Shown: one piece after another, positions 20,514-34,841 of the stretch
Layout: each line of letters starts with the position of its first letter
How positions within the stretch are numbered: position 1 is the stretch's first letter
Source of the DNA: Trichosporon coremiiforme
Lineage: Eukaryota > Basidiomycota > Tremellomycetes > Trichosporonales > Trichosporonaceae
Direction of reading: 5' to 3'
DNA length: 64,000 nucleotides
NCBI GenBank assembly: GCA_039545355.1
Contig: BCJJ01000004.1
Coordinates: 1,258,801 to 1,322,800, forward strand
Program-made: the position numbers and the translations under genes
Notes under the pieces: model-generated
The model's input: only the letters and a program-made list of their open reading frames with translations
Database searches by the model: none
What the model was told of the DNA's origin: nothing

Positions 20514-23043
20514 ATGACGCCGACAACAGCAAAGCCGAAACTGAGCGCAGTGCGGAAGGATGCTCGCCAGCGCCTGAAGTCTCTCAAAAAGAGCGGCGGT
20601 CTCAAGGCCAAGGCGGCCGGCAAGGGGTCGAAGCGTCCTACCGAGGACGACGAGGCGGCCGCCGCCGAGCCGCCGAAGAAGAAGCGTATCCGGTCGGACC
20701 AACTCAAGTGGAAGGAGGTCAGGACGTCTAGCCTTCCCGGAATGGATGCGGGTGGCGGCATGATGATGCTCGAGGAGCTGGACGGTGTCGGCATCGAGTG
20801 GGAGCAGCAGGATGACGGACGCAAGGTCGCGCGCTTTGTGGTGAGTGTCTTCCCCCATTATGTGCGGGGATTGCAACCCAGCTATGTAGAGATCAAACTC
20901 AGCTGACATAATAGACGAGCGACAAAGACGGCAAGAAGCAGCAGGTCGCGATCGAGAGCGAGAGCGAGGGCGAGGATGACGGCGAGGAGTGGACCGGCAT
21001 CGCCGAGGACGGAGAGGAGGGATCGGATGAGGACGACGCCGAGGAGGGAGACCTCCCGACGTTTGCGGGACTGAAGGCATCCGAGATGGACGACGAGGAC
21101 AGCGAGGACGAGGTCGAGCCTGAGCCCAAGTTCGATCGTGAGTTGCGACTAGCCTCAGCTTTAACTGACAACAGTCCGCCTGCTCCCCGCCTGGGCCAAG
21201 ATCCCGCTGCACGCGTCGCTGAAGAAGTGCCTGCTCGGACTCGGATTTGCGAACCCGACCGAGATTCAGAAGCAGGCAGTCCCCCTCGCTCTCGAGGGAC
21301 GGGACGTCGTCGGTGTTGCTGAGACGGTAAGCTTCGCGGTGGCCGGATTCAGCTGACGTACAGGGATCCGGAAAGACGCTCGCGTACTCTCTCCCCGTGC
21401 TCTCCTACCTCCTCCGCCAGCCGCCGCCGCGAGCGGGCAAGAAGCGCCCGCTCTCGGCCCTCATCCTGTGTCCGACGCGCGAGCTCGCGATCCAGGTCTC
21501 GGACCACCTCTCGACCGTCGTGAAGTCGGTCACGCCCGAGGATGCGAAGGTGCCCCGTATATCTGTCGGCAGTGTCGTCGGCGGCCTGTCCGCGCACAAG
21601 CAGCGTCGCATTCTCGACCGCGGTGCTGACATTCTTGTCGCGACCCCAGGACGTCTCTGGGATCTGGTGAAGACGGACGACTCCCTGGCTGCGGCGCTGC
21701 GCACGCTCCGCTTCCTGATCGTGGACGAGGCGGACCGCATGATTGAGAACGGCCACTTCGCCGAGCTGGAGCACATAGTGCAGCTTTCGCGCCGTACGCA
21801 GGTGCAGGAAGAGGACGAGGACGAGGACCCGGTGTTTGCGCAGATGGCAACGGCGCTGGAGGAGGCCGAGGCGCGGGAGGACCTGCAGACGTTCGTCTTC
21901 TCCGCCACGCTCAGCAAGGATCTGCAGGAGAACCTGAAGAAGAGGCGGCGGAAGCCGCTGAAGCGCAAGGGCAAGCGGGCGAGCACGCTCGACGAGCTGC
22001 TCGAGACGCTCGACTTCCGTGACGAGACTCCCGCCATTGTCGACCTGACGCCCAAGGGCAACAAGGTCAGCACGCTACGCGAGGCCATGGTCGACGCCGT
22101 CCTCGCCGAGAAGGACCTGTACCTCTACTACTTCCTTTTGCGGTACCCTGGCCGCTCGCTTGTCTTCGTCGGTTCCATCGACGGTATCCGCCGCCTGGTG
22201 CCGCTGCTCGAGCAGCTCCGCCTGCCCGTGTTCCCGCTCCACTCGCAGCTGCAGCAGAAGCAGCGCCTCCGCAACCTGGAGCGCTTCAAGGCATCGTCTG
22301 ACGGCGTGCTGATTGCGACCGACGTGGCCGCCCGTGGTCTCGACATCCCCCACGTCGACCACGTCGTGCACTTCAACCTCCCGCGCACGGCAGACGCGTA
22401 CGTGCACCGCAGCGGTCGTACGGCACGTGCTCAGAACCCGGGCTTCGCGCTCCAAATCGTCTCCCCCGAGGACAAGAACGTGCAGCGCGGCCTGCTCAAG
22501 TCTCTCGGCCGCAGTGCGCCGCCGCCAGACTTGCAGATCGAGGCCGGCTTCCTACCCAAACTGAAGGAACGTATCGCCGTCGCGCGCGAGATCGAGGGCG
22601 CCCAGCACAAGGCGAAGAAGGAGAGCCATGACCGCAACTGGCTCGCCGAGGCCGCCGAGGCGATGGACATTGACATTGACCCGGGCATGTTTTCCGATTT
22701 CGAGGAGGAGGATCCCGACGCGCCCACCGCTAGCAGGAAGGGGAAGAAGGGCAAGGCCGAGGGCAAGGTCGATGGGCTCAAGGCGAAGCTGAGCCATCTC
22801 CTCGACCAGCCCCTCATTGCCCGTGGTGTCAGCACGAGGTATCCCACCTCCGGCTCGAGGGTTATTGTCGACGACGTCGTGGCCGGCACGAGCCACGTCA
22901 ACATGCTCGGTGCTGGAACTGAGGCTGCGTACGAGGTCGCGGACAAGCAGAAGAACAAGCCCAAGCCCAAGCCGAAGGCGAAGGTTGAGGAGCCCAAGGC
23001 GAACGGCAAGGGCAAGGGCGGCAAGAAGGGCAAGAAGAACTAG
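20514..23043 (+). CDS. MAK5: DEAD-box RNA helicase Mak5 (DDX24-like)
   Basis: Four exons: 20514-20840, 20915-21137, 21175-21326 and 21364-23043 (introns 74, 37 and 37 nt), 793 residues. A basic then very acidic N-terminus precedes the core. Core motifs are [17 protein letters not shown] (Q motif), AETGSGKT (I, rebuilt across the third splice), CPTRELAIQ (Ia), [22 protein letters not shown] (II), FSATLS (III), [20 protein letters not shown] (V) and HRSGRTARA (VI). [11 protein letters not shown] and [15 protein letters not shown] are typical of Mak5/DDX24. The C-terminus is a Lys-rich tail. Mak5 acts in nucleolar 60S subunit assembly, like DBP6 9 kb upstream. The downstream neighbour is convergent at 121 bp. 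Confidence 0.93.
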
Positions 23044-23164
23044 TCCTCTCATAGAGATCGTTTGGGTCAGTTGGTTCTCATCATAGATAGATTTTTGTCA
23101 TGCAACATCCTAGCACATTACTGTAACCGTCGCATCAAAGTCCGTATTACACTCTATATGGGTT

Positions 23165-24372
23165 TTACTTGGAGAGGAAGAGCTCGTTGAGGTCCCTGAT
23201 CGTGTCCTCGGGGCACGTAACGGCGTGTCCGATGGTGCGGTCGTCGGTGTAGATCTCGTAGTCGTTTCCGCCCTTGTACGTCTTGTCGCCGAAGAAGTGG
23301 ATCTGGTCGTAACCGTCGTTGGCGATACGGCCGAGAGCGTACGTCTTGTCCCAGCCCTTGGGGAAGACGTCGAACGAAATCTGGCCGCCGATCGAGTACG
23401 TCAGGTTGAGGTCCGCGAACTCCTTCTGCAGCGCCTCGACCATCTTGGCACGCGTTCCGGTCTTCTTGTCGAAGGCCTCGAAGTCGTTGCGCTCCTGCGT
23501 AGAGGCGTTACGGCCGACAGGCGAGACGTTGATCATGCCCTTGCGGAACTCGACGAAGGTGCCGCGCTTCACGGGGCAGTCGACTTCGGACAGGTAGCGC
23601 AGGATGTAGTTGACGAGCTTCTTGTACGGCTCCTCGCCGACGTGGCCAATGAACGAGGCAGGGGGGAGCTCCTCGCCGAGCTTGTAGGCGGTGAGACCGT
23701 TCTCGGCGAAGCCGTAGTCGAAAAGGTCGAGGACTGGGGTTAGTTTGAAGCACGGGCAATGCGTAAACTGCGCAGATTGTCGACACACTCGGAGCCAAAC
23801 AGCTGTGACTAACGACGGGGCGTCTGATGGAGCGTCCCGAGGAGCCGCGTTCGCTGTAGACGGGCCTGCGCAAGATAGCTCTAAAGCGATAGAACGCGTA
23901 ACATGGACGCTGTCCAAGAGACAACCCAAATGGGGACAGAGACAGACATGGAGGCGATGCCCAGATGTGTCTTGCTTCCCTGTCATTCCGATAGGAACCG
24001 GCTTCATGGCCGGATCCGTAGCAGGTGTGGCTTCCCAGTTCGACGTGTCCGCAGCAGGGGAACACCCAGTTCGACGTGTCCATAGCAAGAAAGTTACAGC
24101 TCGACGTGTCCTCGGTCGACAGTCGACGTGTCCGCAGCAGGAAAGTACTTACCGTTGCCGCCGTCGGGGCAGAGCTGCTCGGCGATCTTCTTGAGGTCGG
24201 AGCCGCCGACGAAAGCGATGGCGCACTTCTCGCGGAGCTTCTTGAGGGTCTCGAGCATCTCGGGGGAAGCCGAGAGACGGGCAGGGGAGAGGGTGCCGTC
24301 GACGTCGAACATGCAGATGGTGTTGGGGAACTGGCGCTCCGCGAAGGGCTTGACACCGGCGGGGAAGGACAT
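23165..24372 (-). CDS. SEC53: Phosphomannomutase (Sec53/PMM)
   Basis: Two exons, 24372-24153 and 23733-23165, 262 residues, the usual size. It is a HAD-fold enzyme: nucleophile and acid/base aspartates lie in FDVDGTLS (D23, D25). [52 protein letters not shown] and [16 protein letters not shown] follow as in all PMMs, then [10 protein letters not shown]. The enzyme turns mannose-6-phosphate into mannose-1-phosphate for GDP-mannose, feeding N-glycosylation, O-mannosylation and GPI anchors. The single intron is 419 nt, about ten times the local norm, and carries a repeated motif (listed separately). Its join [10 protein letters not shown] restores the family sequence. Confidence 0.96.
24040..24133. 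repeat. Four copies of TCGACGTGTCC in the SEC53 intron
   Basis: The 11-mer is found at 24040-24050, 24071-24081, 24101-24111 and 24123-24133, spaced 31, 30 and 22 bp, just inside the 5' end of the intron on the gene strand. Flanks are partly shared: CCGCAGCAGG follows the first and last copies. It is either an eroded minisatellite or a cluster of binding sites. Confidence 0.85.
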
Positions 24373-25230
24373 TTTGGCGGGGACTGTGGTGAAGGGACGG
24401 GTCGAAAGAAGTAAAGAGAAAGTGGTCCGGCGAAGAACACTGAGAATGGCGAAGGAGAAAGTCAAAAGGAGAAATGTGAAAGATCAAAGACAAAGCCAAG
24501 GAGATAAAGGTCGGTTTAAGATTTCTGACATTTGTGGTAGCTACCCCATCTGGTCGAGGAGTGTCCTGACCTTCCCCGCCCCGTCGGGTTCGACCCTCGA
24601 TTCCTTGTCCTTGCACCCTTCGACGGGACTGTCGATCGCCATGACACGTAAACACGTCGTGGCGCCTCGTACCTCAGGGACTGACTTGCTTTCCAGTGAA
24701 CCGCTTTAGGCGCGAGTCACAGACCAATCACGTGGGTTACCCATTTAGGCGTGCAGCGAACGTTCGTTCTGACACCCACTGTGCCCTGTGTAAGGTGAGG
24801 CGCTGTACCGTGTCTCTCCTAGTGACAGACTGCTGTCGTCAGTAACGGTCCAGCATTGCACCAGCACAGCATGCTGGCAGGGCAACCCCCATTAGTGCAG
24901 AGAAGCAGCCCAGGAACCATCTATGCTTCTGTGGTCGGATCTTCAGCTTGCTTGACGACGCCCACGTGGATATCTTTGCAGAAGAGTTCCGAATGTGTGT
25001 GGGCGCGGCCTCCGAATCGATCACGGGGGTAGTCTATCATTATCAAGCAGTTTTCGTCCGAACACGTTCTCCACGTCTCCACATCGACGTGGCGGGGGTA
25101 GTGACCTGGAGGCATGTCCGGCATGTAACGACGTGTCAGTGTTGCCTCTGGCTCTGGACTGCAAAGTTCTCAGTCACCGGCTTACTAATGCGCGTTAATT
25201 GCCGCCGGCCCAAAAGTCGCAGCAGGGCTT
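24373..25230. other. Divergent promoter region, SEC53 / acetyl-CoA transporter
   Basis: 858 bp with a CACGTG at 24729-24734. A T-arm-like hairpin near 24583-24601 is not part of a tRNA, because no matching acceptor stem is found. I see no gene. Confidence 0.5.
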
Positions 25231-27538
25231 ATGACTTCACAACATGACATGACTTTCAAGCTAAATAGTCTATCATCGCCGATGCAATCTTCCAAGAATG
25301 TTCTTGCCACCCACAAGCTACCAAGCATGACTACAAGTCCGCAGAACACCCTTCGCCTCAGAGCGCGGAAGGCGCGCCCGTCCGTGCTGAAAACCAGGGC
25401 AGTGACAAACCTTAGTCTGCTGCCAGTCGATTGCCACCCAGCACAACCCGCGACAGACGGGCCGGGGCGCCACCCTGAGCCAACCGAGCCAGGTCATCGG
25501 CCTCATCGGCAGGGATCATCGCTGGCTGACACGTCCGGAATTTCATCTTCTCCTACCACACCTCCCCATACTTCCTCGCCTGCATCGACCACCTGCACCC
25601 CGGGCGCAGCCGACGACGACGAACAAGCTCTCGATCTCGAGGCGACGGACGCGATGCTGAACCCCGCCTCTGTGCGCGGGCGCAATGAGGACCTGGACGA
25701 CCTCGAGGAGAAGGGCCTCCTGATCGGCGGGGAGGGCAGCTCGCTCGAGCTCGACTCGGGCGGCACGACTCCCCGCCGCCGCGCAAAGGGGGACTCGGGG
25801 CACTACGAGAAACTCGACCTGGGAGTCAAGGAGGAGAGCGGGCTCAAGTCCAAGCGAGACCAGCAGGCGTTTGCGCTCCTTATCGTGCTCTGTGAGTAGC
25901 CGTCTAGCCGACACTTGAGATCCGGGATCAGCCCTTATCCGCAGTCCATTCCTTTCACTGCATGGTCCAACAAAGGACCCAACCCTTTTCCGGCTTTTCT
26001 TCGTATAAGCCAGGTCGCTAATGTACAGATTTACTGCAGGGCATACCCCTCGGCCTCACGTTTGGCACGCTCCCCTTCCTGCTCAAGGCGCACCTGTCAT
26101 ACTCGAAGCTGGCCGTGTTCGCACTCTCGACGTGGCCGTACAGTCTGAAGCTTCTGTGGTCGCCGATAGTGGACGCCATCTTCGTCCCCGAATGGGGACG
26201 GCGCAAGTCGTGGATTGTGCCCGTGCAGGCTCTCGTGGGCCTGATGCTGTGGTTCATCGGCTCGCGCGTCGAGAGATGGCTGCAAGGCGACATAAACATC
26301 AACTTCCTGACGATGATGTTTGGCTCCTTGATCCTGGCAGCCGCGACGCAGGACATTGCCGTCGACGGGTGGGCTTTGACCTTACTCTCATCCCCGAATC
26401 TTAGCTACGCCAGCACGGCGCAGACGATAGGGCTCGGCATCGGCTCCGCACTGGCGTTCACCGTCTTCCTGGCACTGAACAGCGTCGACTTTGCGAACCG
26501 CTACTTCCGCTCCGTGCCCGCCGAAGTGCCCCTCGTCACTCTTGGGCCGTACATGAAGTTCTGGGGACTCGTGTACATCGTCGTGACCATCTGGCTCGTC
26601 TTCTTCAAGACCGAGGACCCCGTCAGTGCTACCGACCCAGACCTGGACGTGAAGAAAGTCTACCGCGTCATGTGGAGTATCGTCAGCTTGAAGAGTGAGT
26701 CTGCCCTTCTCCTCCGCTTCCCCCAGCTCTCCCAAAACCGTGTAGCTGACACCCAGACATCCAATCTTTCCTCTTCATCCTCCTCATCGCCAAGTTCGGC
26801 TTCCAAGTGAATGAGTCCGTGACGCAGCTGAAGTTGCTCGAGAAGGGCCTCTCTCGCGAGGATCTCGCCGTCGCGTCACTGCTCGATTTCCCAGCGCAGA
26901 TGATCGTCGGTTGGCTCGCGGCCAAGTGGTCTCGACCCGCCCAGTCCTCCTCCTCCGAACACCGGCACCCCCTCTCAGCCCAACAAACGCGCCAGGCGGC
27001 GGCCACGGGCGTGCTGAAAGTCTGGGTCGGCGCCTTCTGGGCCCGCCTCGCCATGGCCTTTATTGCCGCGTGCGTCGTGTGGCTGTACCCCTCCTCTGGC
27101 GTCGTTGGGTCTGGCTACTTCAGTCTCGTCATTGCGACCATCCTCATGACGAGCGTGACGAACACGATCCAGTTTGTCGGCATCACCGCCTTCCATACCC
27201 AGATCGCGGACCCGCTCATTGGCGGCACGTACATGACCCTGCTGAACACGGTTAGCAACCTGGGCGGCACTTGGCCCAAACCCATCATCCTTCGGCTGGT
27301 CGATCTGCTCACTGTCTCTGCGTGCTCGGTCACGGGGGCAGAGTGCACGACCGAGGCGGGCAAGGAGGCGTGCAGTGCCAGCAAGGGCACTTGCAACATT
27401 CAGCGCGACGGATACTTCGTCATGACGTTTGCGTGCATGTCCGTCTCGGCGCTGCTGCTCCTGTACCACATCCTCCCGACTATCAAGAAACTCATGGCGC
27501 TCCCCATGTCCGCGTGGCGCGTCAAGATCCCCGCTTAG
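25231..27538 (+). CDS. Acetyl-CoA transporter, SLC33A1/AT-1 family
   Basis: Three exons: 25231-25891, 26029-26694 and 26757-27538 (introns 137 and 62 nt), 702 residues from the first ATG. Later in-frame ATGs at 25246, 25279 and 25327 are possible. The first 220 residues are a polar cytosolic tail with an acidic-dileucine-like stretch (LDDLEEKGLLIGGE). About 11-12 membrane helices follow. Family marks include YLLQGIPLGLTFG, WSPIVDAIFVPEWGRRKSW, ATQDIAVDGWAL, GLVYIVVTIWLVFFKTED and GGTYMTLLNTVSNLGGTWP. A Cys-rich loop (SACSVTGAECTTEAGKEACS) precedes the last helix, as in family members. These transporters move acetyl-CoA into the ER/Golgi lumen. The sequence supports the family; the substrate is inferred from it. 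Confidence 0.88.
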
Positions 27539-27702
27539 ACCGGGCCTGTATCCACACCACACCACACAGCTATAGAGTCCTCATGTTCTTGTTACATTAT
27601 GCATCGTTCGATATCTTGCACGGCTCTGGGCTCCATTACTCTATCTCGTCGCTCTGCTTCACACTCTCGTGTCTAGGATAATCTGGCTCACTACGCTCGC
27701 GC

Positions 27703-30700
27703 TTACATCGAGACATCGCCCTCGGCGTCCTGCTGCATGTCCGAGTCGACGAGCTCCGTGATCGCCTTGACGCCCTCAGCGAGCCCGTCACTGACGCCCT
27801 TCTTCAGCGCGTCAATCTCAGCCTCATGGTCAGCCATGAGCGCCTCGTGTGCGCTGTTGGGGAGCTCTGGGAAGCGCGCCTTGATCTCCTCCATGAGCGG
27901 GGGTTGGGCCGCAATCTTCGGGCTCAGGGTCGTGAAGCCCGAAGGCAGCTGGTCCGGCAGCTCCTTCAGCGCGCGGAGGGTGCGGTACGTGGCCGTCTCG
28001 CGCTGCAGGTTACGCTGCGCCTCCTCGCTTCGTCCCGCCGTCTTGGTCAGGTTCGCCCAGCTGTCTGTCAGTTTCAAGCGGATTACGATCAACTCACTCA
28101 TCGTGCGTGTATACCCTGCGCCAAGTCGAGATCAGCGCGACCTGCTTCCTTCCCTCAGGAAGAGGGGCGTGCGCGAGGCGCTCAAGCGCGATCGCCGCGT
28201 CGTCATTCCGTCCCAGCGTGAGCGTGAGAACGTCGACAAGACCCTCGACGTCAAGCGCGTCGCCGTCCAGCAGCGCATCGACCTGGCGCTCAAGCACCTG
28301 CTCGAAGGCGGGGTACGGCAGCTTGAGGCCGGCGACGTACTTCTTCGCATTCGCCTTCTTCGGGTGCCCGCTTCCCGGAGCGATCTCGTTGATGTGCTCC
28401 CGCAGCTCGTTCTCCGTGTTGATCAGGTCGAGGCTGTCGTCGAGCTCCTCGATCTGCAACGTCTGGCCACGAGCCTTTGCGTCCGCGACAGCCGCAAGCT
28501 TGCCCAGGCTCGCCTGAAGGTGCTTCTGCGCCAGCGACGCCGTGTCCTCCTCAACGGCCTGGAGGGCCGTCGCAGCACCTCCGTAGTCCTTGATCGCGAT
28601 CGAGTGGATCCACGACAGCTCCGGGTGCGGGTGCGCCGCGAAGAAGGCACTGAGAAGCCGTCCGTACACCTCGTCCTGAGACAGGAGGTCGTACAGCTTG
28701 CCCTGGTCGATGTACCACTGGTACAGCACGAAGGCAAAGTCCTGTCCGTACTTCTCGATGTACATCTCTATCCTCGCCGGTCCCTCGGAGGAAGTCGGGT
28801 TGTGGGTGAGGTACACGAGCGTCGGGAAGTCGCGGTGGTGTTCCGCGAGGGCGTATGCCTCGGAGACACGGTCAATGTCGACTGGTTGTTAGCTGCGACA
28901 CTTGGCCCACCAGCTTACCGAGAGGGCGAATGATGCGAGGCTTCAGGTCGTCCCAGCGCTTAGCGAGCGCGAGGCCTTCAGTCGCGTCGGCGTTGCCGTT
29001 TAACTGGAGGCTGATTGTCAGCTTCAGCAGTACGACCAACTTACGTAGCGTTCGTGCGCAGCTTGTCCTCCATGTTCTCGCACAGCGCGGCAGCGAGCTG
29101 GGCCATCTGCATCTTGAGCGTAGCCTGGTCGCGCTGCTGGCGGGCGAGCTTGGAGTCCGCGGTCTGCGGCGCCGGCTCGTCAACGACGCTGCCCATCTGG
29201 CGCGTGCGGTCCTTGATGAGGCGCTGTGTGGCAGAGTACAGGGCGTCGAGGTCGTCGATGATGGCGTCCGAGGCGGTCCATAACTCGACAGAGGGCCGTT
29301 CCCGGTCGACCTGGTACACTGTCGTGTCCGCGTCACGGACCTGCGTGGCACTCCGTAAAGCGGTCTGATCGGTTAGTTCAGATGAAGCACAAAGCAACTC
29401 ACGATGAAGATCCGGTTCGCCTCGAGAATCCACTCGGACAGATCGGCGCCCTGGCCCGCAGCCTGAATCGCAGCCTGGAACGACTGGAACACAATCTCGA
29501 GCAGGCGGTCGAAGCGCAGAACCTGCGTGCGGAAGAACAACCGCACAACGTCCTCGTCGCCGGCACCGACGCCGAGCTGGTTCATCAGGATCTGGATCGA
29601 GTCGGCGAGCAGGCTTTGCGGCGACCGCGTGTTTAATTTGCTGAGAGTTAGCAGAGACCAGGAACACAACTCACTCCATCAGACGGTTCTGGTAGTCCCA
29701 GAGATCGATCGCCGCCTTGATTTTCTCGGCGTGGCTCTCCAGGCGCCGGCGCGAGTCCTGGGGGATCAGGCTGAGCACACCGTTCGCGTGGATGAACTGC
29801 ATCAGAGCACCCAGACGCGAACGACGATCGGTCAGCTGTGGTCGAACCTCGTAGATCGTCGGGAGGTAAGGGGAGCCTGCCTGTCAGCTAACCTGGAGAG
29901 GCGGATCAGCTTACTAGATGAGACAATCTCCGTGGACACGGCCTCAGCCGCCTCCGCGAGATCACCCTTAAAGCCCGGAGGAAGGCTGAACGTGAGCGGG
30001 TTGTTGCTGCGGTCACCGAAAAAGACCGTCTGCTCAATCTTCGTCTTGAGACCAGCAGTCGCCGAAGCTGAAGACGACCTGGAGTCAGTTTCAGACAAGC
30101 GCGAGCAACTCACAGCTTGGGAGCTTGGGCCGACCCAGCGTACACGTCAATGGTCATGATGCCGCCTAGCCGTGCCATGGCAACAAGCGAGGCACCGCTG
30201 CGACCGTTTCCAGCGCCGAGGAAGAGGTTCCTCGAGTCCTTCAGCCTGACGGTGTCCTCGTAGGGAACATTCGACAGGGAAGCCATGACGATGGCATCGG
30301 CAAAGTGCACAAACGCCATCTTGGTCCCGTTAGGAACATAGAGGCGCGGCACATCGAGCATGCGCGGGTCAGAGTGCTGAGGTCAGCTTTGCCTCGCAGA
30401 GCGAGTGTAGCTACTCACAGCCAGGTACGAGATATGGACGATCTTGTCGATCGTGACCGTGTTCGTCGAGGCGTTGAAGTCGAACAGGACAATGGCGTGG
30501 CTGTTGTGCGAGCGTGAGTGGTCAGACGAGCCCGAGTTGCGAGAGTACGACACGAGCGTGGCAAACTGTCCGGGACTGAAGGGTTAGCAGGCGAAAGGGA
30601 CTGGCCACCCACCCAGTAGAGACGAGATCGTTAAGCTCGACATGCAGGTTGCCCGACTGCCAGATAGCGTCGTCGTCGAAGAGGGACGACCCGATGGCAT

Positions 30701-31649
30701 CGTGCAGGTTGAACTCATGCACAAGCTGGAGTAAGCTTACGATCAAGAGAGCTCAGCTTACCTTTGCGTAACCATCCGGTCCGATCTCCCACGCCTGGAG
30801 CGTGCTCCTGCCGAGCAGGCAGACACCGCCCTGAACGGGCGTCACTGCGACGATGCCATTACGCTCCGAGCTATCGAAGATGATGGGGCTGGCGCGGTTG
30901 AACAAACCTCCGGGGCGGGTGAAGGGCTGCGCGGTCGGCACGAGGCGACCTCCATGGTTGACGACGGAGAGGCGGAAGGCGGCCGAGCTCGTAGTCGTGA
31001 CGACGAAGTTAGCATCGTCGAGGCGATAGATGTGCTCGGCGAAGTCCTCGCTGGCGAGCGGGAGCTCGATAGACTGGAACCGCTGCACGTTGGCGAGAGC
31101 GAGGGACATGCTCTCCCACAGCCTAACCTCGCCCGTGGCGCTAACAAGGACGAGGCCAGGTTCGGCTGCGCGCGCGCCGTAGAACGCCGCAAGCGCCGGA
31201 GGGATGTTGGGCAGGTGACTGCGAGAGGGGATCGGGGTCGGGAAGGTGTACACGGTGGGACTCGAGTGCGTCTTCTTGGCGTAGTTCCAGGCGAAGCAGC
31301 GCGTCGGCGTCGAGACGAGCGCGAAACCGGAGCCAGAGTCGATCTGCCCCGTCGCGCCCTCGACGATGAAGTCGAACTCCGGGTCGTTGATGAGGTTGCT
31401 CACCTCGGACGGCAGAGGGCCGTTCGATATGACAGAGTGCCGCTCGTCCCGCGACCAGTACACTTCGTCATTGTCCTGATGGCGGACTGTTCGGGTCGAT
31501 TCTCCCCCAGACGAGGCGGGCGACAACTGTCGAACGCTGCCGAGCCGGGAGCGGGTTTGGACACTCGCATTGTCGAACGCAGAGCGAGAAAGCGACTCGC
31601 GCATCCGCAGACCCCGCCGCGGGGTCGGTCGGGCCGGAGACGAGAACAT
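27703..31649 (-). CDS. NUP133: Nucleoporin Nup133
   Basis: Eleven exons: 31649-30762, 30725-30613, 30575-30419, 30376-30114, 30078-29915, 29876-29675, 29640-29403, 29364-29045, 29010-28919, 28881-28098 and 28060-27703. All introns are 34-42 nt, and the product has 1192 residues, the size of yeast and human Nup133. The N-terminal half reads as a beta-propeller (TPTRCFAWNYAKKTHSS, GEVRLWESMSLA). The C-terminal half is alpha-solenoid and carries MYIEKYGQDFAFVLYQWYID, characteristic of Nup133. Nup133 is a scaffold subunit of the Y-complex of the nuclear pore. Two acceptors skip a nearer AG that touches the branch motif. Two CACGTG sites lie about 100 bp upstream of the ATG. Confidence 0.92.
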
Positions 31650-32186
31650 GGCGGCCGGTGTCGGTGGATGTGATGAGTCTTGTTGTTGACCTGTATGGCG
31701 TTCGATGATTTCGGTGCGCCTTCCTCGAGTTTGTGGTGGAGTCACGTGATCCCACGTGGCAACCATCACTCTGACATCATGGAAGGGACTCGATGAACGG
31801 AAGGCAATCTCCAGATTTCTGAGAGCGCTGTCAGCTATGCAAAACCGAGGAAGACATATGTGGATTCATACACCAAGCCGATACCTATGTGACACGATAA
31901 TCTATCTATCCGTAATTAACAAGTGACTCTATCTGAGGAGTTTCTGGTTCTCTCTGTGGGCTCGTCCCACACTTCCCTCCTCTCCCTCGACGGAAACACG
32001 TTACTAGATTGACCAACCGAAGCCGACGGGCTGCACGGACAATGTGTGCTGAGCCTGTTGACCCGGCTTGCCCGGCTGGCCGCTCCATCGCGCCCACCGG
32101 CACCAATGGCACGCGCCGCAACCTCTTCCCCCGCAGGTGTGCGCGGTGGTGGGAGGGAGCGGTGCGGATGCCTCGGAGTAGTAACT
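31650..32186. other. NUP133 promoter and PHO85 3' region
   Basis: 537 bp. CACGTG occurs at 31743-31748 and 31753-31758. The second lies inside a 13-mer (31752-31764) also found upstream of SYF2. I see no further gene. Confidence 0.5.
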
Positions 32187-33992
<1,806 letters not shown>

Positions 33993-34841
33993 GGTGGATA
34001 TCGGCCTGGTTCCGCCAAGTGTCCGAGATTAAAATGTGTCAAGTGTCGTAATGTATGCGGTGGATGTGGGGTTTCGGGGCGGGGTCTCGTCCGGACTCGC
34101 GGATGGGCAGCAGCGGGGTCGGCGAGGATGCGTGTCGTGCGCCGGGCAAGGGGGGTGGGAGAGATGAGGTGAAAGGCGGAGGGAGTTGAAGGGTAGACGT
34201 GAATGGGTTGGTGGACAGAGAACGTGCACTAGACACTGGCCGGGAACTCGCTTCATTATGGCGTTCGGCCCAATTGATCCCGTTTACATGACGTCCGATG
34301 GCGCTGGACTGAATCCACGCAGATCTTTCCGCCCGCTGACCCTTGCATGATGCTGTGAGCATCGGAGTAACTCTGCATGCGTTGTTACTACCACTTTACA
34401 GCTCGTGATCGACGATATGGATGATTCTGAAGGTGGTTTCTATGAAGTCGGAAAACACCCACCCACTCTTCTGCGTCCGATCGACATTTGCAGCCAACGT
34501 GCCTGACTGCCTGTGGCACCTATCTCATCGTCACCTAGTCACCGTGAGCTTAATGCACATGCGGCCAATTGGAATGGCACCTGCCTCGATCAGTGGGAAA
34601 GCCGACCGGCACACCACGCACGCCCGCAGACGTGCTCGGTTACGCATCGCTCGTTAACATGTGTACATCTGTTCAGCGAATGGAAATCCAAAAGCTCGGT
34701 CTGTTACAACCCGGGACATCGGCGCTCTGCGCTCATATCGGCGCCCCCAACAGGGATAAAGGTCATTAAAGGGTATACGGCATGGATGGGCCGGTCTTCC
34801 TCGCTCTTCTAAGGCTGCTTGTTATCTTACATGGTCGTCTT
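33993..34841. other. PHO85 promoter and downstream region of the next gene
   Basis: 849 bp. Short overlapping open frames on both strands show no recognisable content, and I see no RNA gene. The sequence just right of the PHO85 start codon is its 5' UTR and promoter. Confidence 0.5.

Noticed and set aside
21405..22088. 227-codon open frame antisense to MAK5
   Set aside because: Shadow of the helicase core; Ser-rich composition typical of reverse-strand artefacts.
23734..24152. Intronic snoRNA in SEC53
   Set aside because: No TGATGA/CTGA box pair on the gene strand; an H/ACA structure could not be judged by eye, so it is not called.
24583..24601. tRNA T-arm-like hairpin with GGGTTCGACCC
   Set aside because: A five-pair stem forms, but no acceptor stem, A box or anticodon arm fits at tRNA spacing.
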